Below the pieces are notes generated by a model. It ran no database searches. It worked only from the letters and a program-made list of their open reading frames with translations, and was not told where the DNA came from. Positions 1 to 8,664 of a stretch of DNA of 64,000 bases are shown here, one piece after another (position 1 is the first letter of the stretch; each line of letters opens with the position of its first letter). Position numbers and translations under genes: made by a program. Origin of the DNA: Aliiroseovarius zhejiangensis (lineage in GTDB: Bacteria > Pseudomonadota > Alphaproteobacteria > Rhodobacterales > Rhodobacteraceae); contig NZ_BNCH01000004.1 in assembly GCF_014656375.1 (NCBI RefSeq), positions 248,001 through 312,000 on the forward strand, in the 5' to 3' direction.

Positions 1-1518
1 GAACTGTTCGAACAACGGTTTTCGCGCGGCATCCCGCTTGGCCCGGTCGAAAAGATCGGCGCGGCCCCCAACCGGCGCGGGACCGAGGTGACATTTCACG
101 CGGATGACGAGATTTTCGGGCACCACCGTTTCAAACCGAAACGCCTGTTCACGATGGTGCGCTCCAAGGCCTATCTGTTCTCGGGCGTCGAGATCCGCTG
201 GAAATCGGCCATCGACGATGGCGAAACCCCGACCGAGGCGACGTTCCACTTCCCCGGCGGCCTGTCCGATTACCTGAAGGAAACGCTGGGTGGCGCGTCG
301 GTTTATGCCGACCAACCTTTCGCCGGCAAGGTCGAATTTCGCGAACGGTTCAATGAACCCGGATATGTCGAATGGGCAATCAACTGGACGCCCTCGCGCG
401 ATGGTTACATCCAGTCCTATTGCAACACCGTACCGACCCCCGAAGGCGGCACCCATGTCACCGGCTTCTGGGCCGCGATCCTGAAAGGCATCAAGGCGTA
501 TGGAGAGCTGGTGGGCAACAAGAAGGCCGCCAACATCACCCGCGACGACCTGATGACCGGCGGCTGCGCGCTGGTGTCGTGCTTCATCGCCGATCCGTCC
601 TTCGTGGGGCAGACCAAGGACCGCCTGTCGACCGAAAGCGCCAACAAGATGGTCGAACAATCCGTGCGCGACCATTTCGACAACTGGCTCGCGGCAGACA
701 CGAAATCGGCCGGTGCGATCCTCGATTTCCTTGTGCTTCGCGCCGAGGAACGTCTGCGCCGCAAGCAGGAAAAAGAAACCGCCCGCAAAACCGCAACCAA
801 GAAGCTGCGCCTGCCCGGCAAGCTGGTCGATTGCTCTGCCACCAACCGCGAAGGGACCGAACTGTTCATTGTCGAGGGCGACAGCGCCGGCGGGTCCGCC
901 AAGATGGCGCGCGACCGCAAGACGCAGGCGCTTCTGCCCCTGCGCGGCAAGATCCTGAACGTGCTGGGGGCGGCGTCATCGAAACTTGGCACCAATGCGG
1001 AAATCAGCGACCTGACACAGGCGCTGGGGGTCGGGCTGGGCACCAAGTTCAACGTCGATGACCTGCGCTATGACAAGGTCATCATCATGACCGATGCGGA
1101 TGTCGACGGCGCGCATATCGCGTCACTTCTGATGACGTTCTTCTTCACCCAAATGCGCCCGATGATCGACGCAGGGCACCTGTATCTGGCCTGCCCGCCG
1201 CTGTTTCGCCTGACGCAGGGGGCCAAGCGGGTTTACTGCATCGACGAGGTCGAGCGCGACGCATGGCTGGAAAAAGGTCTGGGCGGCAAAGGCAAAATCG
1301 ACGTCAGCCGCTTCAAAGGTCTGGGCGAAATGGACGCGAAAGACCTGAAAGAAACCACGATGGACCCGGCGTCTCGCAAACTGATCCGGGTCACGATTGA
1401 CGAGGATGAACCGGGCGAAACGGCAGCGTTGGTCGAGCAGTTGATGGGCAAGAAACCCGAGCTTCGGTTCCAGTATATTCAGGAGAACGCGAAGTTCGTG
1501 GAGGAGTTGGATGTTTGA
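1..1518 (+). CDS. parE: DNA topoisomerase IV subunit B (ParE), 3' part
   Basis: Encodes roughly the last 505 residues of the ATPase/TOPRIM subunit of topoisomerase IV, which with ParC unlinks replicated chromosomes in the cytoplasm. The frame is open from base 1, so the N-terminal ATPase domain lies upstream of the window. Visible in order: the GyrB-type transducer domain with the segment NTVPTPEGGTH (ParE-like, where GyrB usually has NNINTxEGGTH), then TOPRIM hallmarks EGDSAGG (near base 873), PLRGK and the metal-binding TDADVDGAHI (near 1090), and the C-terminal RFKGLGEM block (near 1308). There is no long insertion between TOPRIM and the end, which also fits ParE better than GyrB. It ends in TGA 15 bases before the next gene. 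Confidence 0.93.
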   Translation, partial: ELFEQRFSRGIPLGPVEKIGAAPNRRGTEVTFHADDEIFGHHRFKPKRLFTMVRSKAYLFSGVEIRWKSAIDDGETPTEATFHFPGGLSDYLKETLGGASVYADQPFAGKVEFRERFNEPGYVEWAINWTPSRDGYIQSYCNTVPTPEGGTHVTGFWAAILKGIKAYGELVGNKKAANITRDDLMTGGCALVSCFIADPSFVGQTKDRLSTESANKMVEQSVRDHFDNWLAADTKSAGAILDFLVLRAEERLRRKQEKETARKTATKKLRLPGKLVDCSATNREGTELFIVEGDSAGGSAKMARDRKTQALLPLRGKILNVLGAASSKLGTNAEISDLTQALGVGLGTKFNVDDLRYDKVIIMTDADVDGAHIASLLMTFFFTQMRPMIDAGHLYLACPPLFRLTQGAKRVYCIDEVERDAWLEKGLGGKGKIDVSRFKGLGEMDAKDLKETTMDPASRKLIRVTIDEDEPGETAALVEQLMGKKPELRFQYIQENAKFVEELDV

Positions 1519-1533
1519 GGGGCAAATTTATCA

Positions 1534-2241
1534 ATGATAGAATGCCCGAATAAAAACATTCTGAAGCTAGACCAAATAGCTGCAGAACTAGAAAAAAGAC
1601 TTACTGCTTCGCTATGGGAAGTGGCCTTTATGGATGCGGTAGTCGGGAACGAAAGAGTTACCACAGTCATCAACGGTTCCTTTTCTGGGCACGCCTTAGA
1701 TACTGCTGTTCAGGCTGTCATCAGCAATGTGGTCATGTTCGTTTGCAGGAACCTGGACAATCATGGGAGTTCGCTTCCGATGTTCATCAGATCCATTCAG
1801 GGCATGGAGCAACACATTGAAAACGCTCGACGACAAGCACATCCCGATTGGCCGGAAGATTTTCTTGAGATCGGAAAAGTCGGTTCTTCAATCGAAAGTC
1901 TTGCCGAGAATGTCGAACGTGCGTTGAAAAGTCCTGAGTTCGATGCGGTAAAGATCCATCGCGACGAGATTCTGGCACATCATCTCGAGAACGTCAGCGG
2001 CCACCGCCGAAAGCTCGAAAGGTCTGGCTACGAAGTGGAAAAGGTGAACTACAGACAAGTAATTAACCTTGCAAATCAATGCGCTAGACTCACCGAAGAA
2101 GCAGTAAGAATTTGGACATTTCATGTGGTGAACTGCGAAGATCAGTTGAGTGTAGCAAAGCGATACTGTTATGATTTTTGGGATTTGATCCCCGCATTAT
2201 CCGAACTCGAGAAAAACCGCAATTCGGTCAAGGAAATATGA
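1534..2241 (+). CDS. HEPN-like (AbiU2-type) hypothetical protein, possible RNase toxin
   Basis: 235-residue soluble, helix-rich protein. Residues 141-150 read IHRDEILAHH, which contains R143-x5-H149, the R-x4-6-H signature of HEPN-superfamily ribonucleases. The following lysine/arginine-rich stretch and helical C-terminus resemble AbiU2-like abortive-infection proteins, but that link is from memory of the family pattern and is uncertain. Base composition is clearly lower in GC than parE on its left and the cytochrome on its right, and codons such as ATA, TTA and AGA recur, suggesting acquisition. No antitoxin-like partner is visible. It could be expressed with parE (15-base gap) or from its own promoter; none was identified. 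If it is not a HEPN protein, its function is unknown. Confidence 0.6.
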   Translation: MIECPNKNILKLDQIAAELEKRLTASLWEVAFMDAVVGNERVTTVINGSFSGHALDTAVQAVISNVVMFVCRNLDNHGSSLPMFIRSIQGMEQHIENARRQAHPDWPEDFLEIGKVGSSIESLAENVERALKSPEFDAVKIHRDEILAHHLENVSGHRRKLERSGYEVEKVNYRQVINLANQCARLTEEAVRIWTFHVVNCEDQLSVAKRYCYDFWDLIPALSELEKNRNSVKEI

Positions 2242-2244
2242 CTA

Positions 2245-2388
2245 GGGCAGCGCCCGACCCTGGGTGGGCGCCCAGTATCCTCTCGAGAGGCACCCGCTCA
2301 CAACCACCGCACCCGCTCAGCATTTTGAAATGTCGTAAAAGCGCCCTCCCGTGGGGAGGGTCGGGCGCTGCCCGGCGGTGCCGCCGGG
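2245..2388. repeat. GC-rich inverted-repeat cluster
   Basis: The 17-mer at 2245-2261 (GGGCAGCGCCCGACCCT) recurs as its exact reverse complement at 2357-2373. Inside and beyond lie two perfect short hairpins: 2344-2360 (7-bp CCCTCCC/GGGAGGG, loop GTG) and 2371-2388 (8-bp CCCGGCGG/CCGCCGGG, 2-base loop). The cluster fills the convergent gap between the HEPN-like gene and the cytochrome gene, so it probably terminates or stabilises both transcripts. The GGGCAGCGCCC core resembles the GGGGGCAGCGCCCCC hairpins at 12883 and 22055. Confidence 0.7.
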
Positions 2389-2408
2389 CGTAAGGTTAAC
2401 GTCAGGTC

Positions 2409-2822
2409 CTACCCCTGCACACTCTCCAAATACTCCGCCAGCCTAACCAGCGCCCCCGGCGTCGGCGTTTGCACGCCTTTTTCGTCCACCCAGACCTCCA
2501 TTTCGCTTTCCAGATAGGCGCCGAATTCGGGCATCGGGCCACGGTGGCTGCCTTGGGCGTAGCCGTCGATGGTGGACATGACATAGCGCGCGGGGAATTT
2601 GCCGCCGTGGCGGGCGGTCAGGGTGGTCAGGTCGGGGGCCCCCGCCATCGCGCCGCCCTTGGCGTCCGCCCCGTGGCAAGACGCGCAGTTTTCCGCAAAA
2701 ATCTGCGCGCCGGTTTCGTCCGTCACGTCGATCTTGTCGGTGTTTGCGGTGAACAGCCCGTCGGGCGCGCAGGCGGCAAGCGTCAGGGTCAGGGCGGGGA
2801 TGATCAGGGCGGTGCGCAGCAT
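2409..2822 (-). CDS. c-type cytochrome, lipoprotein
   Basis: 137-residue small class I cytochrome c, predicted to be lipid-anchored in the periplasm and to carry electrons. The chosen start (ATG at 2822) gives a lipoprotein signal with lipobox LAAC (C18) and has GAGG upstream; a start 87 bases further upstream gives an implausible N-terminus. Haem c binds through C46-A-S-C49-H50, and M97 in GPMPEF is the likely distal ligand. No oxidase or dehydrogenase partner is adjacent, so its redox partner is unknown. Confidence 0.85.
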   Translation of the reverse strand: MLRTALIIPALTLTLAACAPDGLFTANTDKIDVTDETGAQIFAENCASCHGADAKGGAMAGAPDLTTLTARHGGKFPARYVMSTIDGYAQGSHRGPMPEFGAYLESEMEVWVDEKGVQTPTPGALVRLAEYLESVQG

Positions 2823-2914
2823 GGAACCTCGCAGCATTTGAAAGGGGTTGCGCAACCCTAGCACGCCGCCCGGCAGGTTCAACCGGAACAGGGGGCAATG
2901 CCGCTGCAATCCGC

Positions 2915-3562
2915 CTATTTCAGCACCAGATCCGAGATCTGCCCGCGGGCAATGGTGTCGGTGTCATCGCTGTCGGACGACACGGCCAGCGCGACCAGCG
3001 CGCCGGGCTCGGTGCCGAAGGCGCGACGGAAGTCGGCGGCCAGATCGACGTTTTCGGCGTGGCCACCCGTGCCGGATGGCCGCAATACCACGGTTTTGCC
3101 ACGCGCGCCCAGATAGGGCGACGGCAACACCGCCCCGCGCCCGTGATCGCCGCCCCAGACATAGACCAGCACCCGCCCCTCGGGATTTTTCAACAGGCGG
3201 CGTAGGTTGCGCGTGCCCTTCACACGCTGCGCCTCGGCTTCGGGAAGGAAGGCGAAATAAAGCGCAAGGTTTCGGTCATCCCCGCCCTTCTGGCGCAGAT
3301 CGGTTGCGGGTACGGTTTTGTCCACGGACCAGCGCCATTGCGCCGACCGAACGTTCCAATCGCGTTGATCCAGCAGTTTGTAGGTGATCGACACGGCACC
3401 ATTGGCCTGAACGCTCAGCGCCTTGTTGGAATAGGTGAAATCCACATCGGCAAACCGGGCAAACCAGTGTTGCCGCCAGTCGCCAAACCCGACCGGCCCG
3501 GCGGTCGCCGCCTGCACACATAGCACGGCAGCGAAAAGCGTGGTGATCGTCAGAAGACGCAT
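2915..3562 (-). CDS. DUF3047 family periplasmic protein
   Basis: 215-residue protein with an N-terminal Sec signal peptide (hydrophobic residues about 4-20, likely cleaved near ATAG). The mature part matches my recollection of the DUF3047 family, including the W-R-W-S-V-D block and the Y-V-W-G-G segment, which resembles a lectin-like beta fold; function is unknown. The start at 3562 is preferred because GGAG lies 7 bases upstream and the signal peptide begins there; a longer frame to 3643 adds a charged, non-secretory extension. It lies 92 bases from the cytochrome gene on the same strand. Confidence 0.75.
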   Translation of the reverse strand: MRLLTITTLFAAVLCVQAATAGPVGFGDWRQHWFARFADVDFTYSNKALSVQANGAVSITYKLLDQRDWNVRSAQWRWSVDKTVPATDLRQKGGDDRNLALYFAFLPEAEAQRVKGTRNLRRLLKNPEGRVLVYVWGGDHGRGAVLPSPYLGARGKTVVLRPSGTGGHAENVDLAADFRRAFGTEPGALVALAVSSDSDDTDTIARGQISDLVLK

Positions 3563-3631
3563 GAGGCACTCCGATCCTCTGGTGACAAGAAAGGAGTTTG
3601 CCAGAAGGGTTGCGTGGCGCAATGGCTCTGT

Positions 3632-3643
3632 GTGACGCGTCAC
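3632..3643. promoter_or_regulatory. 12-bp perfect palindrome upstream of the DUF3047 gene
   Basis: GTGACGCGTCAC is fully self-complementary and lies 70 bases upstream of the DUF3047 start and 25 bases after the lolD stop. It could be an operator, but no regulator in the window can be tied to it and short GC palindromes occur by chance in this genome. Confidence 0.3.
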
Positions 3644-3667
3644 GCGAATGTCAGGGATCGCGAGCGG

Positions 3668-4345
3668 TCAGACGATCACGCCCGCATCCAGCCGCAGCGT
3701 CCGATCCATCCGTGCGGCAAGCTCAAGGTTATGGGTGGCGATCAGGGCCGACAGCCCGGTGTCGCGGACAAGCTCCATCAACGCGTTGAACACCGTATCT
3801 GCAGTGTCGGGGTCAAGGTTGCCGGTGGGTTCGTCCGCCAGCAAAAGCGCGGGACGGTTCGCCAGCGCCCGGCAGAAGGCGACGCGTTGCTGTTCGCCGC
3901 CTGATAGTTCTGCGGGCCGGTGGGTGGCGCGGGTGTCGACCCCCACGCGCGCCATCAGATCCATCGCGTGATCGCGGGCGGCTTTGTCACCCACACCATT
4001 GGCAAGCTGCGGCAGGACGATGTTTTCCATCGCGGTGAACTCCGGCAGCAGGTGGTGGAATTGATAGATGAACCCGACCTCGTTCCGGCGCGCGGCGGTG
4101 CGTCTGCGATCCGACAGCGCCCCCATATCCTGCCCGTTGATCGCCACCTGCCCCGCATCGGCGGTGTCCAAAAGCCCGGCGATGTGCAGAAGCGTCGATT
4201 TGCCCGAGCCAGAGGGGGCGACCAGCGCGAAGACCTCGCCCCGTGCGATCTGAAGGTTAGCCCCGCGCAGCACCCGGATTTCACCGGGCGTGCCTTCGTT
4301 ATAGGTCTTTTCGATGCCTGACAGGTGCAGAACGGGATTACTCAT
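3668..4345 (-). CDS. lolD: Lipoprotein-releasing ABC transporter ATPase LolD
   Basis: 225-residue ATPase that powers the LolCDE-type complex extracting mature lipoproteins from the inner membrane for delivery to LolA. Walker A is APSGSGKS at residues 43-50 (alanine replaces the usual first glycine), the ABC signature LSGGE is at 147-151, and Walker B with DEPTGNLD is at 171-178. The length is typical. Its start overlaps the stop of the permease gene by 8 bases, so the two are translationally linked, with the permease upstream on the minus strand. Confidence 0.93.
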   Translation of the reverse strand: MSNPVLHLSGIEKTYNEGTPGEIRVLRGANLQIARGEVFALVAPSGSGKSTLLHIAGLLDTADAGQVAINGQDMGALSDRRRTAARRNEVGFIYQFHHLLPEFTAMENIVLPQLANGVGDKAARDHAMDLMARVGVDTRATHRPAELSGGEQQRVAFCRALANRPALLLADEPTGNLDPDTADTVFNALMELVRDTGLSALIATHNLELAARMDRTLRLDAGVIV

Positions 4346-5624
4346 AGCGCAGCGCCTCGACCGGGTTCATCCGGGCCGCTTTGCGTGCCGGAAAAAGCGT
4401 AACAAGAAAGGACAGGGTCAGGGACAGGCCCACGGCGGACGCCACGTCCCAGAACTCCAGCTTGGCGGGCAGGCGATAGATGCCGCGGATCGACGGATCC
4501 CACACCCCGCCCCCGGCAAAGTAGTTCACCGCCGAAAAGATCGCGTCGATGTTGATCGCAAACAGGCAGCCAAGGATGACCCCCGCGATGGTGCCGACAA
4601 TCCCCGTCAGCGACCCGCACAGGAAGAACACGCGCAGGATCGACCCTTCGGTCAGGCCCATGGTGCGCAGGATGCCGATGTCCCGCCCCTTGTTCTTCAC
4701 CAGCATGATCAGGCCCGAGGTGATGTTCATTGACGCGATCAGAACCAGCACGGACAGGATGATGAACATCACGTTGTCTTCCATATCCAGCGCGCGCAAA
4801 AACGCACCAGAGCGGTCGCGCCAGGTCCAATAGGAGGAAGGTTCTTCCGTTGCTGCCAGAATATCCTCAATCAACCGGTCCACACGTTCGGGGTCTTCGA
4901 CAATGACTTCGATCTGATCGGCAGCCCCTTCGCGGTTGAAGAAACTCTGCGCCTCGGCAAAGGGCAGATAGACGCGGGTGCGGTCAATGTCCCAGCGCCC
5001 GGCGGTGAAAATATAGGTCACGTCATAGGCATTCACCCGCGGGCTGGTGCCGAACGCCGTTTTCACTCCGTTGGGCGAGATAATCTTGATCTTGTCCCCC
5101 AGCCCGATGCCAAGCTCGGCCGCCACGCCAGACCCGATGGCGATGCCTTGTTCGAACGCGGTGATGTCGCCCAGAAAGCTTTCGGGCTTGGCCACGCGCG
5201 GGATCGCCAGTAAATCGTCATAAGAGATGCCAAACACCTCGACCCCTGCATTATTCTGACCGGCATTCGCCATCACCTGCCCTTTGATCAGGGGCGCGGC
5301 GCGTATCACGCCGGGAACTTGGGTGATGCGGTCTGCCCAGCCATCAAAATCGGTGATCGTCCGTTCGACCTGCCCGTTCTCGTTCACATAGCTTTGGGCG
5401 AACACCTCGACATGGGCATTGGCGCCAAGGATCGTGTCGACAAACTCGTCACGAAACCCGGTGCGCACAGCCAGCGTGATGATCAGGGCGGCAACGGCCA
5501 GCGTGATGCCGATCAGGCTGATCCAGGTCATCGTGCTGACGCCCCCATCGGCGCGGCGCGCCCGCAGGTATCGCCAGGCGATCTGCCACTCGAACCGTGA
5601 AAACGGGGCTGTGTGTTTGGACAC
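4338..5624 (-). CDS. lolE: Lipoprotein-releasing ABC transporter permease LolC/E
   Basis: 428-residue inner-membrane permease with the MacB/FtsX architecture: one transmembrane helix after a short cytoplasmic N-terminus, a large periplasmic domain (about residues 55-280), then three C-terminal helices ending [10 protein letters not shown], the cytoplasmic coupling tail of the family. The start is taken as GTG at 5624, preceded by AGGAG at a 6-base distance; the in-frame ATG 60 bases upstream has no ribosome-binding site. Alphaproteobacteria usually have a single LolC/E-like permease acting as a homodimer (sometimes called LolF), and no second copy is seen here. Confidence 0.9.
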   Translation of the reverse strand: MSKHTAPFSRFEWQIAWRYLRARRADGGVSTMTWISLIGITLAVAALIITLAVRTGFRDEFVDTILGANAHVEVFAQSYVNENGQVERTITDFDGWADRITQVPGVIRAAPLIKGQVMANAGQNNAGVEVFGISYDDLLAIPRVAKPESFLGDITAFEQGIAIGSGVAAELGIGLGDKIKIISPNGVKTAFGTSPRVNAYDVTYIFTAGRWDIDRTRVYLPFAEAQSFFNREGAADQIEVIVEDPERVDRLIEDILAATEEPSSYWTWRDRSGAFLRALDMEDNVMFIILSVLVLIASMNITSGLIMLVKNKGRDIGILRTMGLTEGSILRVFFLCGSLTGIVGTIAGVILGCLFAINIDAIFSAVNYFAGGGVWDPSIRGIYRLPAKLEFWDVASAVGLSLTLSFLVTLFPARKAARMNPVEALRYE

Positions 5625-5947
5625 CTGTGACTCCTGACCTCTGATCTTTCGCGGCAAGTTGGGGGTTCCGGGGGGCAACGTCAAGCCAAGGGCGGCGCGC
5701 AGGCTTTCTTTCGCGCGACCAGCCCGCCCCGATTAACCTGTGGAGAAACAATCGTTTTCTGTGGACAACTGCTTCCCAGGCGAAAGTTTGTCTTTACAGG
5801 GATGTGGTGACCTGACACCATATCTAGTAAGGGCAAGGCGCGCAGAACGCCGAACCTAGTACAGGCATCAAGCTTTAGTGGCTGCATGTGGCGCCAATCC
5901 GACCACCTGCCACCCGCCGCAAAGCCAACAAAGGGAAGGACAAGAAA
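5625..5947. other. Divergent intergenic region, no gene seen
   Basis: 323 bases between the divergently transcribed lol and ybjN-like genes. It must hold both promoters, but no -35/-10 pair stands out. No RNA gene or credible coding frame was recognised. Confidence 0.6.
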
Positions 5948-6451
5948 ATGTCCGCCACCGAGCAGTTCATCGAAAGCGACGATCTTCACCCGATCGACAT
6001 TGTCGAAAGCATCGCCGAACATCACGCGTGGGAATTCGACCGCGTGGCCGACGACCAGATCGCAATGGCGGTCGAAGGACAATGGCGCACCTATTCGATC
6101 ACGCTGGCCTGGTCGCCCTATGACGAAACCCTGCGTCTGATCTGCACGTTCGAGATGGAGCCGCCGGAACACAGCCTGCCCCGGCTGTATGATGCGCTGA
6201 ACCGCACCAACGACATGTGCTGGACCGGGGCCTTCACCTACTGGCATGAACAACGGCTGATGGTCTATCGCTATGGCCTTGCGTTGAACGGGGGGCAAAC
6301 TGCCAGTCCGCAGCAGATCGACCAGCTTATTTCAAGCGCGGTGGCAACCTCGGAACGCTTCTATCCCGCCTTCCAACTGGTGTGCTGGGCGGATCGCAGC
6401 GTGGACGACGCGCTGCAGGTCGCCATTGCCGAGGCTTATGGCCGGGCCTGA
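5948..6451 (+). CDS. YbjN domain-containing protein
   Basis: 167-residue soluble protein with the YbjN fold (related to type III secretion chaperone-like domains): the N-terminal part, the strand-rich core with W-x-x-Y-x-I-T-L and the NRTNDMCWTGAF segment fit the alphaproteobacterial family. Molecular role unknown; E. coli YbjN has been linked to stress and motility phenotypes. The start at 5948 is chosen over an in-frame ATG 60 bases upstream because GGAAGGA precedes it. A strong terminator follows 26 bases after the stop, so it is monocistronic. Confidence 0.8.
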   Translation: MSATEQFIESDDLHPIDIVESIAEHHAWEFDRVADDQIAMAVEGQWRTYSITLAWSPYDETLRLICTFEMEPPEHSLPRLYDALNRTNDMCWTGAFTYWHEQRLMVYRYGLALNGGQTASPQQIDQLISSAVATSERFYPAFQLVCWADRSVDDALQVAIAEAYGRA

Positions 6452-6477
6452 TCCGGCCATATGACAGGTTCTGAAAG

Positions 6478-6501
6478 GCTCGGCTTCGGTCGGGCTTTTT
6501 T
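6478..6501 (+). terminator. Intrinsic terminator with UUCG tetraloop
   Basis: 7-bp stem GCTCGGC/GTCGGGC (two G-U pairs) closed by a C(UUCG)G tetraloop and followed by six T residues. It ends the ybjN-like transcript and insulates proC. Confidence 0.9.
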
Positions 6502-6558
6502 ACTGGCCCGTTGCCCGATCCACGCGCTATCCATGGCGGCAACAAAGGAGGACCCGAC

Positions 6559-7383
6559 ATGAGCGACGGACACATGAACGAGCTTGAGGCGCGCGGCCTC
6601 GTGCTTCTGGGCTGTGGCAAGATGGGATCAGCGATGCTGGAAGGCTGGCTGGCGCAGGGGTTGTCCCCGACATCGGTCTGGGTGAATGATCCCTACCCGT
6701 CCGATTGGCTGTCGGAAACAGGCGTTCATCTGAACACGACACTTCCCGACGCCCCGGCCATCGTTTTGGTGGCGGTGAAGCCGCAGATGATGGCCGACGC
6801 GCTGCCGACGCTGGCCGAATACGGCAACGGCGACACGCTGTTTCTGTCGGTCGCGGCGGGCACCGCGATTGCGACCTACGAAGCGATGCTGGGCGATCAG
6901 ACCCCGATCATTCGCGCCATGCCCAACACCCCCGCCGCCATCGCGCGCGGCATCACGGCAATCTGCGGCAATCGACACGCCACGGCCGCACATCTGAACT
7001 TGGCCGAGGCGCTTCTGTCCGCCGTCGGACAGGTTGTGCGTCTGGACGGGGAACATCAGATGGACGCGGTCACGGGTGTGTCCGGTTCCGGCCCGGCCTA
7101 TGTCTTTCACCTGATCGAAACGCTGGCCGCCGCCGGTGTGGCGCAGGGGCTGTCGCCCGATCTTGCCATGCAGCTTGCCAAGGCAACCGTGGCAGGCGCG
7201 GGCGCTCTGGCGATGCAGGCGGATGATGACCCCGCACAGTTGCGGGTCAACGTGACCAGCCCCGGCGGCACGACCGCCGCCGCGCTTGAGGTGTTGATGA
7301 ATGAAAAAGACGGCTTCCCCGCGCTCCTGAACCGCGCTGTCGCCGCCGCGGTCAACCGTTCAAAGGAGCTTGCCAATGGGTGA
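6559..7383 (+). CDS. proC: Pyrroline-5-carboxylate reductase ProC
   Basis: 274-residue cytoplasmic enzyme catalysing the last step of proline synthesis, NAD(P)H reduction of 1-pyrroline-5-carboxylate. N-terminal Rossmann motif LLGCGKMGSAM, the PNTPAAIARGI segment, and the C-terminal signature GSGPAYVFHLIE through VTSPGGTTAAALEVL are all present. The ATG at 6559 follows AAAGGAGG at 7 bases and is clearly the start. Its last 8 bases overlap the next gene, beginning a three-gene run of proC, a CsaA-like gene and a 2-hydroxyacid dehydrogenase. Confidence 0.95.
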   Translation: MSDGHMNELEARGLVLLGCGKMGSAMLEGWLAQGLSPTSVWVNDPYPSDWLSETGVHLNTTLPDAPAIVLVAVKPQMMADALPTLAEYGNGDTLFLSVAAGTAIATYEAMLGDQTPIIRAMPNTPAAIARGITAICGNRHATAAHLNLAEALLSAVGQVVRLDGEHQMDAVTGVSGSGPAYVFHLIETLAAAGVAQGLSPDLAMQLAKATVAGAGALAMQADDDPAQLRVNVTSPGGTTAAALEVLMNEKDGFPALLNRAVAAAVNRSKELANG

Positions 7384-7714
7384 TCTGAGTTTCGACGATT
7401 TCCTGAAAGTGGACATTCGCAAGGGCACCATCACCCGCGCCGAACCGTTCCCCGAGGCACGCAAGCCCGCCATCAAGCTGTGGGTCGATTTCGGGCCGGA
7501 GTTGGGCGAAAAGAAAAGCTCGGCCCAGATCACGGCACATTACGCGCCGGAAACGCTGGTGGGCAAAGAGGTTCTGGCCGTCGTCAACTTCCCCCCGCGC
7601 CAGATCGGCCCGGTGATGAGCGAGGTTCTGGTGCTGGGCCTGCCTGACGAGAACGAGGATATCGTGCTGCTGACCCCCGACAAAACGGTGCCCAATGGCG
7701 CAAGGATGTACTGA
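7376..7714 (+). CDS. csaA: CsaA-like tRNA-binding domain protein
   Basis: 112-residue single-domain protein of the EMAP/tRNA-binding OB-fold type, length and sequence (DFLKVDIRKGTITRAEPFPEARKPAIKL... GVGPVMSEVLVLG-like core) as in CsaA. CsaA binds RNA and has been described as a secretion-associated chaperone; which of these it does here is unknown. ATG at 7376, with AAAGGAG 7 bases upstream, lies inside the end of proC (8-base overlap), indicating translational coupling. The stop shares an ATGA junction with the next gene. Confidence 0.82.
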   Translation: MGDLSFDDFLKVDIRKGTITRAEPFPEARKPAIKLWVDFGPELGEKKSSAQITAHYAPETLVGKEVLAVVNFPPRQIGPVMSEVLVLGLPDENEDIVLLTPDKTVPNGARMY

Positions 7715-8664
7715 TGCGGCTTTTCATTTCGCGCCCCCTGCCCGACACCGTGATTGATCGCGCCCGTGCGGGGTTCGACGTGACTCTGCGCACCGACACC
7801 ACATCCATGTCGCAGGACGAGATGGTGACAAGCCTGCGCGACTTCGATCTGGTGTTGCCGACGCTAGGGGATTTTTATTCCGCCGATGTGTTTACGGTCG
7901 CAGGCGACATCCGCGCCAAACTGTTGGCCAATTTCGGCGTGGGCTACAATCATATCGACGTGGACGCCGCCCGCGCACATGGCGTGGCCGTGTCCAACAC
8001 GCCCGGCGCCGTCACAGATGCCACCGCCGACACCGCCATGACCCTGATCCTGATGACAGCACGTCGCGCGGGTGAAGGCGAACGGATGGTGCGCGCGGGC
8101 CGATGGGAGGGGTGGCACCCGACGCAGATGCTGGGCTTGCACGTCACAGGCAAGACCGTGGGCATCATTGGCATGGGCCGGATCGGCGAAGCCATCGCCG
8201 CCCGGTGTCACCATGGCTTCGGGATGGATGTGGTTTTCTTCAACCGCTCGCCCAAATCCCCGCCCTTCCCGGCGCAACAGATGGACAGCATTCAGGACGT
8301 GGCGCGCGCCTGCGACATTCTAGTGATTGCGGTGCCCGGCGGCGTGGATACCCGGCACCTGATCGGCGCAGGCACGTTCGCTGCAATGCAACCCCACGCC
8401 TTCCTGATCAACATCGCCCGCGGTGAGATCGTGGACGAAGCTGCCCTGATCGCGGCGCTTGATGCCGAGCAGATCGCCGGTGCCGGGCTGGACGTTTACG
8501 AGTTCGAACCCAAAGTGCCGGACGCTCTGATCGCCCGTGAAGACGTGACGCTGCTGCCCCATCTGGGCACCGCCACGCTTGAGGTGCGAACCGCAATGGG
8601 CATGTTGGCACTGGATAATCTGGAAGCATTCGCCGCAGGCAAGCCGCTGGTCAGTCCCGTCTAG
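7714..8664 (+). CDS. D-isomer-specific 2-hydroxyacid dehydrogenase (glyoxylate/hydroxypyruvate reductase type)
   Basis: 316-residue NAD(P)-dependent oxidoreductase. The nucleotide-binding motif is GMGRIG (about residues 152-157); the catalytic triad positions are R in NIARGEIVDE, E in the YEFEP region and H in LLPHLGTAT. This combination fits glyoxylate or hydroxypyruvate reductases, but substrate cannot be fixed from sequence. It starts on an ATGA overlap with the csaA-like gene and its 3' end overlaps the convergent tdk gene by 14 bases. Confidence 0.85.
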   Translation: MRLFISRPLPDTVIDRARAGFDVTLRTDTTSMSQDEMVTSLRDFDLVLPTLGDFYSADVFTVAGDIRAKLLANFGVGYNHIDVDAARAHGVAVSNTPGAVTDATADTAMTLILMTARRAGEGERMVRAGRWEGWHPTQMLGLHVTGKTVGIIGMGRIGEAIAARCHHGFGMDVVFFNRSPKSPPFPAQQMDSIQDVARACDILVIAVPGGVDTRHLIGAGTFAAMQPHAFLINIARGEIVDEAALIAALDAEQIAGAGLDVYEFEPKVPDALIAREDVTLLPHLGTATLEVRTAMGMLALDNLEAFAAGKPLVSPV

